From Leptospiraceae bacterium (GTDB lineage: Bacteria > Spirochaetota > Leptospiria > Leptospirales > Leptospiraceae): 64,000 nt of DNA. The stretch lies in contig JACKPA010000003.1 of NCBI GenBank assembly GCA_024233865.1, positions 1 to 64,000 of the forward strand, in the 5' to 3' direction. Both the position numbers and the translations under genes were made by a program. Of this stretch, positions 26,733 through 34,966 are shown one piece after another (positions within the stretch are counted from its first letter, which is position 1; each line of letters begins with the position of its first letter). The notes under the pieces are model-generated. The model was not told where the DNA came from. It did no database searches and was given only the letters and a program-made list of their open reading frames with translations.

Positions 26733-28124
26733 ATGGAAAATAATAAAATTGAAGAATTGAAACAATTTGGGGATGATTTTGAAGAAAATAAAGAGATTAT
26801 AAAGCCTGTTATTTTAATTGTTGATGATGATTCCAATGTCAGGGAAGCTTTGCACCTTGCTTTGCAAAAAAAATATGATACTATCGTTTGTGCAAATGGA
26901 GACGAAGGAATCAAAAACGTTAGTTTCAAGGTTTTTACAGTCGTTTTGGATATAAAAATGGAAGGAAAAAGTGGTTTTGAAACATTTAAAGAAATCAAAA
27001 GCAGATTTCCTTATGTACCCATTATCTTTTATTCCGGCTTCCAAGACTTGAAAAGTCCTTTTGAAATAATTAATGATTATCGCCCTTTTGGTTACATTCT
27101 CAAAGGTGGCGAAGCAAAAACACTACTAGATACCATTGACAGCGCTGTAGATTATTATAAACAGATCAATAAAAACGAATTCTTGGTAAAAAAACTCGAA
27201 AAAACAAATAAGGAACTAGAAAAGTCAGAAAAAAAATACAAGGAATTAGTTGAAAACTCTTTGGATTTGATTTTTTCCTTAGATTCAGAGGGAAGAATCA
27301 TTGCCATAAATCGGTCAGTTACAAAAATCTTAAAGTACAATAAAAAAGATATTGTCAATAAACATTTTATAGACTTAGTTTATAAACTAAACATCATAAA
27401 TCATATCAATATAAATGAAAGAATTTTCCAAGAAAAATTTCAAGAATTGGCTCAGTCAAAAGAAACGGTGTTTTTTACCTGTGAACTAGTGACAGAAATT
27501 GGTGAACCAAGAGAAATGAATATAAGATTGCAATATCTACCAATAGATAACGATTTTCATGTTTTGGGAACAGCTTCGTATATTGAAGAAGATATATTAT
27601 TAAAAATGTGCGAATCAGAAAATCAAGTCTATAAGATAGAAAATTACCTAACACAAGTTGATATGATTTGTCAGAGATTATCCAACGCAGCTATCAAGTA
27701 TGCAGGCACGGAAACTGCTCTTGATTTGAAACTTTGTTTGAGAGAATTGTTGGTGAATTCGATGGAACACGGGAATCTTGGTATAAACTTTGATGAAAAA
27801 TCAGAGGCTCTAATGGAAGATACTTACTTTCAGCTCCTTATCTATCGTCAACTAAAACCGGAAAATATAAAAAAACGAATAACAATAGAATATTCTTTAA
27901 TTCCGGAAAAAATTGAGATTTCTATTACTGATGAGGGTGAAGGTTTTAACCATAAAAACATACTAACAAGGTCAAAATATGATCCTAGCACAATGGTTCT
28001 TGGACATGGGCGGGGAATTATGATGGCAAAGGGCTTTTTTGATAAAATAGAATATAATAAGAAGGGTAATTCCGTTTATCTGTTGAAAAGCTTTTCTGAC
28101 GTGGAAAACAAATTGGATGTTTAA
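26733..28124 (+). CDS. Receiver-PAS-HATPase (RsbW-like) regulator
   Basis: A response regulator with an unusual output. The receiver domain has VILIVDDDSNVRE, phospho-Asp in VVLDIKMEGKSGF and the lysine in GYILKGG. A helical linker leads to a PAS domain (KYKELVENSLDLIFSLDSEGR). The C-terminal part is a GHKL ATPase of the anti-sigma/serine-kinase kind, with RELLVNSMEHGNLG as N-box, ITDEGEGF as G1 and GHGRGIMMAKGF as G2. It probably phosphorylates or sequesters a partner rather than binding DNA. The ATG at 26733 is preferred over a GTG 24 bases earlier. It follows the histidine kinase with a short gap. Confidence 0.83.
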   Translation: MENNKIEELKQFGDDFEENKEIIKPVILIVDDDSNVREALHLALQKKYDTIVCANGDEGIKNVSFKVFTVVLDIKMEGKSGFETFKEIKSRFPYVPIIFYSGFQDLKSPFEIINDYRPFGYILKGGEAKTLLDTIDSAVDYYKQINKNEFLVKKLEKTNKELEKSEKKYKELVENSLDLIFSLDSEGRIIAINRSVTKILKYNKKDIVNKHFIDLVYKLNIINHININERIFQEKFQELAQSKETVFFTCELVTEIGEPREMNIRLQYLPIDNDFHVLGTASYIEEDILLKMCESENQVYKIENYLTQVDMICQRLSNAAIKYAGTETALDLKLCLRELLVNSMEHGNLGINFDEKSEALMEDTYFQLLIYRQLKPENIKKRITIEYSLIPEKIEISITDEGEGFNHKNILTRSKYDPSTMVLGHGRGIMMAKGFFDKIEYNKKGNSVYLLKSFSDVENKLDV

Positions 28125-28191
28125 AAGTTTTAAAATCTTTTCATAAATAATTTGTATACTATATGGATAAATATTATACTACAATAAGACT

Positions 28192-29319
28192 ATGAATTAT
28201 AATCTAAAACAGTTTGATACACCTTTGCTTATGTTCGATATGCGAATGTTAGATGGAAAACTCAACATAAGTAACGTAAATCTTTGCGATAATTGCGAGA
28301 GTATGTATCCGCTTGACCTTGAACCAACTACGACCGGATTGGCTTCATGGCTCAAGCAACGTATTATCCCCTCCAATCGTGCTTATGTCCAGAATTTCTT
28401 AGCGAAGTTAGGGTTATCGGAAAAAGATATTAAAGGGATCATTGATATTTGCAAAGGTTTATCACTGAATGATTGCTATTGGGTGGTGGATGCAAATTTC
28501 TCTGGTACTTTCTCTGAATACAATCTATACGATAACAATTTTAGCAATGTGCTATCTTGGATGGCTTTCACCGGATATGGAAGCTATACAAAAACGACAT
28601 TTCGTTCTTCACCCGAATTTACCACGAATGGAATGTTAGCAAAGTGTTGGCGTAGAGTAGATGGGAAAATCAAGCTCTTTAAGTCCGGAACAACAGGGGC
28701 AGCTAATACAGGTAATGAGCCGTATTCCGAATATTATGCGTATCAGGTGGCAAAAGCAATGGGGCTTGATGCAATTGAGTATGGTCTTTCTAAGTGGAAG
28801 GGGTATCTTTGTTCAACCTGTGAACTATTTACTTCCAAAGAGATTGCTTATCTACCCATTGGTCGTCTTGTGAAGAAAACTGAAAATAAAGGAGTTGTTC
28901 GGTATCTTAAAAACCTTGGTGATGAATACTACCAAGCTTACGCAGATATGGTAGTATTCGACGCAATCATTTGCAATACAGATCGGCATTTAGGGAATTA
29001 TGGACTTTTAATTGATGTAAAGACGAATAAGCAAATCAAGTTTGCACCGATTTTTGATAACGGTTTGAGTTTGCTTTGTTACGCCATGGATGATGATTTG
29101 GCTAACCTTGATAAGTATATAAAGACTTTACGACCGGCGCTGGCTAATGATTTTATTCAGTCTGCATGCGAAGTTATGGGTGAAGCACAAAAGGACAAGT
29201 TAAGAAAGTTGCTTAGTTTTAGGTTTAAAAAGAATCCAAGATACAATCTTCCGAATAAGAGGCTGAAGATTCTTGAGGGTCTTGTCCGTAGTAGAACGCA
29301 GGAATTGTTAATGCTATAA
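28192..29319 (+). CDS. HipA-like kinase without HipB partner
   Basis: The C-terminal half matches the HipA kinase fold: GKIKLFKSGTTGAANTGNEPYSE as nucleotide-binding region, DAIICNTDRHLGNYGLL as catalytic loop and KFAPIFDNGLSL as the DFG-like metal motif. The N-terminal 150 residues do not resemble the HipA N1 domain and contain a CDNCES pair of cysteines (residues 32-35). HipA toxins phosphorylate tRNA synthetases, and a related branch acts as protein kinases in pathogens. No small HTH (HipB) gene lies on either side, so a toxin-antitoxin role is doubtful. The 68-bp upstream gap has no obvious ribosome binding site. Confidence 0.78.
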   Translation: MNYNLKQFDTPLLMFDMRMLDGKLNISNVNLCDNCESMYPLDLEPTTTGLASWLKQRIIPSNRAYVQNFLAKLGLSEKDIKGIIDICKGLSLNDCYWVVDANFSGTFSEYNLYDNNFSNVLSWMAFTGYGSYTKTTFRSSPEFTTNGMLAKCWRRVDGKIKLFKSGTTGAANTGNEPYSEYYAYQVAKAMGLDAIEYGLSKWKGYLCSTCELFTSKEIAYLPIGRLVKKTENKGVVRYLKNLGDEYYQAYADMVVFDAIICNTDRHLGNYGLLIDVKTNKQIKFAPIFDNGLSLLCYAMDDDLANLDKYIKTLRPALANDFIQSACEVMGEAQKDKLRKLLSFRFKKNPRYNLPNKRLKILEGLVRSRTQELLML

Positions 29320-29370
29320 TTTTGGAATTAGAGAAGGAAGAAAAAAACGTTTCGAGCAAACTCACATTAT

Positions 29371-31950
29371 CTATGCAGAAGAAGAAAAGTTCAACTCATT
29401 TTGAATGGCAATTAACTCAGGGTTTTTTGGGTCGATTTCCATTGCATCTTGAAATAATTTATTTGCTCTCGTAAAATTTTCTAATGAAATGTATATTTCA
29501 ATTAAATTGATAAGATATTTACTATTTTTCGGTTCTCTTAATTTTAGCTTTTCACCTATCTGGGCTGCTTTATTATATTCTTTTATGAATTTGTAGCAAA
29601 CGGATGCCTGTAATAACCCTTTCTCGTCCCATGGGAATTGGTCTGTGTAAATTTGATAATAATGAGCTGCTTCTTGGTAGTCACCATTTCTAAAAAAGGC
29701 ATTCCCTAAAAATTTAATAAGATTTTCATGGTAGGGATAGAGAGAATAACATTCTTGGAAATGGATAAGTGCTTCCTTATACTTTTCTTTTTTGTAAAGC
29801 TGTTTTCCTTGAATATAATTTTTGGTAAATTCTTTAGGAACTTCTTTTTTCTTTCGTAAATCTTTGTATTCAATTCTTAATAAACTGCAATCATCTGTTA
29901 GCTCACCAGATTCCTCGATACTCTCAAATACTTGAATTAAATCTCCTTGACCTTTTTCTACATGTTTCAAAAACAAAGTTTCGTCTTCGTTAATTTTTCT
30001 TGTTTCGGATTCTTCTTTACTAAGGTCTATATCATCACGTCCGTCAGAGCCAATAAAAATTACGTCATTATCCTGTAATTGAAAAGTTCTAATGGCAAGT
30101 GAACCTGTCAATCCTATCATTCCAATCTTATGCAGCATTAACTCGTCTTCTATAAAAGAAGCCTTTTTATCTCTGTACAAAGTTGTCCAAGGGTGTTCAG
30201 CATTGATAAAATACATCATTCCCGTATCATTTTCAACTAATCCAAGTACAACCGAAATCATCATAGAACCGTCAAAAGACTCAAATATATTCTGCAACTC
30301 AATAAACGAAATTTTTAACCATTCTTCCGGAGTTGAATCAATGTTTTCTTTAATAAGTTTTGTCCTTGCTATTACCGAATTGAACACAACCCCTAAAACG
30401 ATTGCACCACCTGCTCCTTGTATGGACTTTCCCATAGCATCGCCATTGATAAAGACGGTATAATTTTTACTTTTGAGTTGAATACTATTGGCAATACAGA
30501 TGTCTCCGCCTATCTCGTGAATTTTTTTTCTGAACTCAAATTTCTTTTTTTGATGAATCAAAAAGTCAACTTTTATATTTTCGCTTTCTACCAGATTGAG
30601 AGCTAGGGGCTTAAAAATGAGTGTGGTTAGAAAGTAATCTCCGTCTTGTTTTTCTTTTAAAAGTTTAATTTCGTTTAAGGACTTTTGCAACTCTTTAGTC
30701 CTGATTTTTACTTTTTCTTCTAATTTTGCGTTAAATTCATTTAAGTCCTGGTTTAAAGTTTCCACTGTTTGGTATAAATTCAAAAATCGACTCGCCAAAA
30801 TACCGGCAATACCAATAATGAACCCAAACAGTGCGTACTGCACAAACATTATGTTTATCATCGGATATACTGAGTTTGCAATATCAAAAAAACTGGCACA
30901 AACTAAAAGTATCGTTCCAATTAATAATCTATAGGCATCTTTATTTTTCTCTTTGATTGATTTGTAAAAGATGTACCCGGAATAAGGAGTCACAAAAACT
31001 ATCGTAGCAATCTGCCAACTATAAAGGATGTACATTATAAACGCTTCAGATATAAACATGCACGTAAAAACTAAAAAATATGAAAAAACCAAATACACTT
31101 TGGACATTTGGGATGTTTTATTGATTAACAAAGAACCCAAAAATAGAGGAAAATTGCACATTGATAAAAATAAAGAAATCAACTCAAAACGAAAACCTAA
31201 AACCGAATCAAAGCCATATTCGTATAGATAACCATGACGCGGTATATAATAAAAAAATAGAAAAACTGTGAACAGTGCAAAATAGAGATTGTACTTTTCC
31301 TTTTTTCTCTTGAAATATAAAAGTAAATGGTAAAGCCCAACAAAGAAATAAAGGAACGTTAGCATTTCTCCCATTCTATCACGTTCTTCGTAGACTAAAT
31401 CGTCATAGTACCCAATGGCATATCCATCACTATCAAAAAGGCTTGTAGAAAAGTGCGGATTTCCTTGAATACGAATTACCAAATGGTTAAGTCCGGGTTT
31501 TAGAAACCTGTCTTTGATTTCCCAAACAGATTGGTACGAATATCTGTTGAAGACAACTTTATTATCCTCAACTCTCCCCTCTTTAAAGAGAAGATCACCA
31601 TTGATGTAGACGGAATATGCTTCACCAATTCCGGCAAGTTGTAATCCTATGCCTTTATTTTTATCCAAAAATTCTTCTGGCAAAATAAAATTTGTATAAA
31701 GCGTATACTCACCAAAGTTTGAATCTGTTGGAAAATATGTATTAGGATAAACGGGAAAACTTTCTATTTTTTTCCAGTCTTGCGGAAATTCGCCTAAATC
31801 AACGTATTTTTCTTTAAAGTGATTGGTAATGCTCCAAATATGCGATTTGCAAGAATCTGAGGTTTCACAATTTTTTACCAAATCTATTTTATCACTTGCA
31901 AATAAAACAGAAGTCCATAGCATTGAAATGATAAAAATAATTTTTTTCAT
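29371..31950 (-). CDS. 7TM sensor with SpoIIE-type phosphatase and TPR domains
   Basis: Signal peptide (MKKIIFIISMLWTSVLFASD) followed by a periplasmic 7TMR-DISM-type carbohydrate-like sensing domain (about 50-190), seven or so membrane helices (about 205-390), a coiled coil (395-440), a PP2C/SpoIIE-like serine phosphatase domain (about 450-690) and C-terminal TPRs (about 715-850). Phosphatase markers include EIGGDICIA, INGDAMGKSIQGAGG and GSDGRDD, which supply the metal aspartates. Proteins like this are common in Leptospira and probably turn an external signal into dephosphorylation of an anti-sigma-factor antagonist; the target is not known. It starts 26 bases after the kinase-like gene, same direction. 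Confidence 0.88.
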   Translation of the reverse strand: MKKIIFIISMLWTSVLFASDKIDLVKNCETSDSCKSHIWSITNHFKEKYVDLGEFPQDWKKIESFPVYPNTYFPTDSNFGEYTLYTNFILPEEFLDKNKGIGLQLAGIGEAYSVYINGDLLFKEGRVEDNKVVFNRYSYQSVWEIKDRFLKPGLNHLVIRIQGNPHFSTSLFDSDGYAIGYYDDLVYEERDRMGEMLTFLYFFVGLYHLLLYFKRKKEKYNLYFALFTVFLFFYYIPRHGYLYEYGFDSVLGFRFELISLFLSMCNFPLFLGSLLINKTSQMSKVYLVFSYFLVFTCMFISEAFIMYILYSWQIATIVFVTPYSGYIFYKSIKEKNKDAYRLLIGTILLVCASFFDIANSVYPMINIMFVQYALFGFIIGIAGILASRFLNLYQTVETLNQDLNEFNAKLEEKVKIRTKELQKSLNEIKLLKEKQDGDYFLTTLIFKPLALNLVESENIKVDFLIHQKKKFEFRKKIHEIGGDICIANSIQLKSKNYTVFINGDAMGKSIQGAGGAIVLGVVFNSVIARTKLIKENIDSTPEEWLKISFIELQNIFESFDGSMMISVVLGLVENDTGMMYFINAEHPWTTLYRDKKASFIEDELMLHKIGMIGLTGSLAIRTFQLQDNDVIFIGSDGRDDIDLSKEESETRKINEDETLFLKHVEKGQGDLIQVFESIEESGELTDDCSLLRIEYKDLRKKKEVPKEFTKNYIQGKQLYKKEKYKEALIHFQECYSLYPYHENLIKFLGNAFFRNGDYQEAAHYYQIYTDQFPWDEKGLLQASVCYKFIKEYNKAAQIGEKLKLREPKNSKYLINLIEIYISLENFTRANKLFQDAMEIDPKNPELIAIQNELNFSSSA

Positions 31951-31976
31951 AAATCTTTTCGCTTAGAATATTTTCT

Positions 31977-33074
31977 CTACCCTGATGAATCATCGGAATA
32001 TTTGGAAAGTTCAAAAGAATCAATAAACTCATTGATTGCTTGGATGTGGTCTTCTCCCGGTGGAAGTCCGGACTCGCTAGGCTCATAAAGATGTTCATCA
32101 AAAACGTGGAAATCAAAAATTTTCAGTTCAAATTCAGGAATCGTAATAATGATATTTTCAGAATGTAAGTCTATAATTAGCTTTTCTTTTGATGCCAAAT
32201 ACTTAGAAGCCTCTACCACTCTATGAAAATTATAAGCAATTTTTTTTAGCTTATTTTTATGAATCATTCCGAATTTGTGAGTGTCAAAATTGAGTTTCCA
32301 CTTTGGAAAAAATTTATCATTGAGAGGATTTTGTTTGATTTTTTCTTTTAGCTTAACAAACTCTTTTAAGTGTTTGCCTGGAATTAGGTTTTGGTTATCA
32401 CAAGGTGTAATCGTCATCATTGGCAGACGAAAAGGAGCATTCCGAAATCGCATACCCATAAAATATCTGGTAGGCCATACCAAATCAGGCAATAAATTTT
32501 TTATTTTCCAGTAGTGAAGCCTTTCTAACGCCAGCCTTTTGAACTTAAAATCCATCACTTCTCTACTGGTTTTTCTTAGCATTTTTTTTTCGAGAAATTG
32601 TTTTAATTGCAATTCTTCCGGTTTAAGGTAAATTTCCAGGTTTCTATTTACCTCTTTGTACAAAGAACCAAAAAGAGGATCAGATGGGAATTTCTTTATT
32701 CCAACTTTGACAACTTGGTTCCATGGGAGTTTATAAACAAACTTATACGAACCACGCCCCAAATAATCATCTAACGAAATAGGCATAAAATTATCCAAAA
32801 AATCCCTATCGTATTTGTAAGATAACTCAAAAACATGAGAAACCGGAAATATCCTCTCATAGACACTTCTAACCGTCCCTAAAGGTCGAAGGGATAGATC
32901 AACAGGCAGGTCTTCAATAGGAATCGGCTTTTTATTTTTTTTATAGTTGGGAATCAACTCTTTTTCAATACCCTTTTCCAAGAGTTCAATGAAGCTAGGA
33001 ATTTTCTTAAAACCCCTGTTTTTTAGAATGGCTTTTATCTTTTGGTTGTAAACTTTGAAATCAATTTTTTTCAT
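31977..33074 (-). CDS. Protein-kinase-fold-like protein
   Basis: A 365-residue cytosolic protein with no clear family. It shows features of a protein kinase fold: a glycine-rich loop in YLGRGSYKFVYKLP, a following VVKVGIKKF that could provide the ATP lysine, a catalytic-loop-like LIIDLHSENIIIT (Asp and Asn spaced as in D-x4-N) and KIFDFHVFDE as the metal-binding segment. The region between is longer than usual and rich in Lys and aromatic residues. It lies between the FecR-domain gene and the 7TM phosphatase gene with short gaps, so a kinase/phosphatase partner pair is an attractive but unproven reading. Confidence 0.55.
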   Translation of the reverse strand: MKKIDFKVYNQKIKAILKNRGFKKIPSFIELLEKGIEKELIPNYKKNKKPIPIEDLPVDLSLRPLGTVRSVYERIFPVSHVFELSYKYDRDFLDNFMPISLDDYLGRGSYKFVYKLPWNQVVKVGIKKFPSDPLFGSLYKEVNRNLEIYLKPEELQLKQFLEKKMLRKTSREVMDFKFKRLALERLHYWKIKNLLPDLVWPTRYFMGMRFRNAPFRLPMMTITPCDNQNLIPGKHLKEFVKLKEKIKQNPLNDKFFPKWKLNFDTHKFGMIHKNKLKKIAYNFHRVVEASKYLASKEKLIIDLHSENIIITIPEFELKIFDFHVFDEHLYEPSESGLPPGEDHIQAINEFIDSFELSKYSDDSSG

Positions 33075-33089
33075 AAAATTTTAACAGGG

Positions 33090-33869
33090 TCAAAAATAAT
33101 TAATCTGTTTTAATAAGCTATAATTATTCCATGGAGAAATGTTTAAATAAAAAGGTAAAGGATAGATTTTGTCCAATGTTTGGTTGTGATCGTCGCTTTT
33201 GCTTTTTATGTTTAACAAATTGTTCATTGTTTCTGTGTTGATTTTGCTGACTTTATAGTCTTTGAAGGTAATTTGTTCTCCTTCATTTACAGTAATAGGC
33301 TTGTATTCTTCGCAAAACAAAAACCCCAAAACACAATTTTCCGGTCTTTTAACTTCAACTTTTCCTTTTTGTACATAAGCACCCGGTTCAAGATTGTCTT
33401 CTGTCAAGTCGCAACAGGGAGATATTTTTCCTTCACCTCTAGCTTTGAGAAAAAAGTCTGTTCCTCTTGCCTCTACGGTTGAAAAAGGCATCTTAATTGT
33501 GAACAAATTATCAAAATATTCCATTGTAATATGAAAAAAAGCTTTAAAACCTGTTAATTTTATTCCAATATCGTCTGATTTGATAAAAAATTCTCCTTCG
33601 GCATGAGTAATCGTGTTTCCGGAATTAAACCTGATATTCATCCAACTACCCTTGGTTATGCCAATTAAGTCTCCTTCGTACAAGGATTGTTCGTCTATGA
33701 CATTGATGTAGGGTTCTCCTTTATAGCGAAGACACGGAGAATAGTCTTTACTGCTAGAACACTTTGCATCTCCCTTTAAATGGGTAATTATAGCCACCGG
33801 ATCATTTGCATATACCGTTAAAAAAGGCATTAATCCAATAAAAGCAATTCCTAATAATTTAAATTTCAT
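33090..33869 (-). CDS. FecR-domain exported protein
   Basis: Signal peptide (MKFKLLGIAFIGLMPFLTVYA) and a FecR-like domain: ITHLKGDAKCSSSKDY, LYEGDLIGITKGSWMNIRFNSGNTI, then ITMEYFDNLFTIKMPFSTVEARGTDFFL. Spirochaetes carry many periplasmic or lipid-anchored FecR proteins outside siderophore systems. Two cysteine pairs (CC near residue 152 and CVLGFLFC near 180) may form disulphides. It is the first gene of a leftward run with the kinase-like protein (15-bp gap) and the 7TM phosphatase, which suggests a common signalling function. Confidence 0.8.
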   Translation of the reverse strand: MKFKLLGIAFIGLMPFLTVYANDPVAIITHLKGDAKCSSSKDYSPCLRYKGEPYINVIDEQSLYEGDLIGITKGSWMNIRFNSGNTITHAEGEFFIKSDDIGIKLTGFKAFFHITMEYFDNLFTIKMPFSTVEARGTDFFLKARGEGKISPCCDLTEDNLEPGAYVQKGKVEVKRPENCVLGFLFCEEYKPITVNEGEQITFKDYKVSKINTETMNNLLNIKSKSDDHNQTLDKIYPLPFYLNISPWNNYSLLKQINYF

Positions 33870-33934
33870 AACCCGATCTCCGTACAGTTGATTTATTCTT
33901 TATAGCAAAAAAATATCAATAAAAATTTCTTAAT

Positions 33935-34113
33935 TTAACGTGAGTTCGACGTAGGGAAAAATATTATCAAAATAAGAAGGGTAAACACAGGGGTTTACCC
34001 CTACGCCCAAAAATACCATAGGTTTTGTAGGGGCAATCCCTCTGTGGTTGCCCTTTAAATGAAATCAAAATGTTATATCGAACTCACGTTAAATTAACGT
34101 GAGTTCGATATAA
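33935..34113. repeat. MITE-like element with inverted ends and internal hairpins
   Basis: The 320-bp gap 33870-34189 is mostly repeats. A 158-bp unit runs from TTAACGTGAGTTCGA at 33935 to its inverted copy ending at 34092. A second inverted copy, TTAACGTGAGTTCGATATAA, follows at 34094-34113, forming a perfect 20-bp palindrome arm with 34073-34092 and a single base between. Inside the unit are two family-B hairpin modules (33979-34004 and 34027-34053). No gene is present. The arrangement looks like a non-autonomous mobile repeat; no matching transposase is in the window. Confidence 0.7.
33979..34053. repeat. Family B hairpin modules, pair 1
   Basis: Two modules face each other: GGGTAAA-CACAGGGG-TTTACCCCTAC (33979-34004, hyphens mark parts) and GTAGGGGCAA-TCCCTCTGTGG-TTGCCC (34027-34053). 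Within each, the flanks are complementary (GGGTAAA/TTTACCC; GGGCAA/TTGCCC). The same layout with different but complementary flanks occurs at 58846-58907. Confidence 0.7.
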
Positions 34114-34189
34114 GGGATAAGTATGGATTTTTTAGATTTGGCTTTATGCCTAAGAGACGAAAATTCTTAAATTAAATTACAAACAATAT

Positions 34190-34945
34190 TTACGTAAAGA
34201 CTTCACTCTCAACTATTTTTATAATTTCTTCTTTTACAAAAAGTAAATTTTTATAAATTCCTTTCAAATCTTCTATCTTTGTACTGTCAAAATTTTGACT
34301 TACATAATAGAGATACTTATGCCTATCCAATCGTTCTAAAATCACAAAGTTCCATATAGCTCCAACTACATATGCACCTTTTATTGAAATATAATTGTTT
34401 AATTCAACTGCGCTAATAAGTTCAGCGAGTAGTTGAGGACGAGGGTTCCCATATTCTTCACTTCTTTTAAATTCTTGGATGAAAAAATAGGGTTTTTGAC
34501 TATAAAGTAAGCCTTTTGAAATGATAAAATCTATTTCACCACTAAAAATAAATTTATCTGTTTTATAGGTCATTTTTTCTTCAAAAAATCCTCTAATATT
34601 TTTATCTATTAATTTAAAATCAATGTGATTGAGTAAGGGAGACAAAAAATACATTTTCAAATCTTCTTCATTATAGTCAAACATCAATCCTTCATTTTTT
34701 TCGATTAAATTGGTTAAAAAATCCAAAATAGATTTGTCAATTGTTATATCAAAAGAGAACCAAGTATCAAACGCGCTTTTATTTAATTTTTTTTCTATAT
34801 CAATTAAGTTCCTTAAATCAATATCTCGAATTTTACTATATTGGAAAGTTGGAATTACGGGGACCGCTTCGCCTTTTAACTTGGCAACTTCCTTTTTTAG
34901 CTCTTCGATTTCTTTTAATAATTTAAGTTCAATTTCTTCGCTCAT
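34190..34945 (-). CDS. PD-(D/E)XK-like predicted nuclease, copy 2
   Basis: Paralogue of the protein at 8823-9566. It has the same N-terminal coiled coil (MSEEIELKLLKEIEELKKEV), KIRDIDLRNLIDI, and the nuclease-like core FSGEIDFIIS, PYFFIQEFKRSEEY, NPRPQLLAELISAVELNN and GAYVVGAIWNFVILE. The core residues E-x-D and E-F-K are conserved in both copies, while residues 50-120 differ strongly. The gene starts 21 bases after the chemoreceptor gene in the same direction, whereas copy 1 is coupled to a Rieske gene, so the neighbourhood is not conserved. Its activity is unproven. Confidence 0.65.
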   Translation of the reverse strand: MSEEIELKLLKEIEELKKEVAKLKGEAVPVIPTFQYSKIRDIDLRNLIDIEKKLNKSAFDTWFSFDITIDKSILDFLTNLIEKNEGLMFDYNEEDLKMYFLSPLLNHIDFKLIDKNIRGFFEEKMTYKTDKFIFSGEIDFIISKGLLYSQKPYFFIQEFKRSEEYGNPRPQLLAELISAVELNNYISIKGAYVVGAIWNFVILERLDRHKYLYYVSQNFDSTKIEDLKGIYKNLLFVKEEIIKIVESEVFT

Positions 34946-34966
34946 ATTCCGAATTCCTTTCCTGTG

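Noticed and set aside
28192..29319. Complete HipBA toxin-antitoxin system
   Set aside because: No small helix-turn-helix gene is found on either side, and the N-terminal domain is not HipA-like.
30092..30606. Rightward open frames inside the 7TM phosphatase gene
   Set aside because: They are opposite-strand shadows of a gene with strong domain support.
33979..34053. CRISPR-like direct repeats
   Set aside because: The units are inverted hairpins with varied arms, not identical direct repeats with equal spacers; no cas gene is near.
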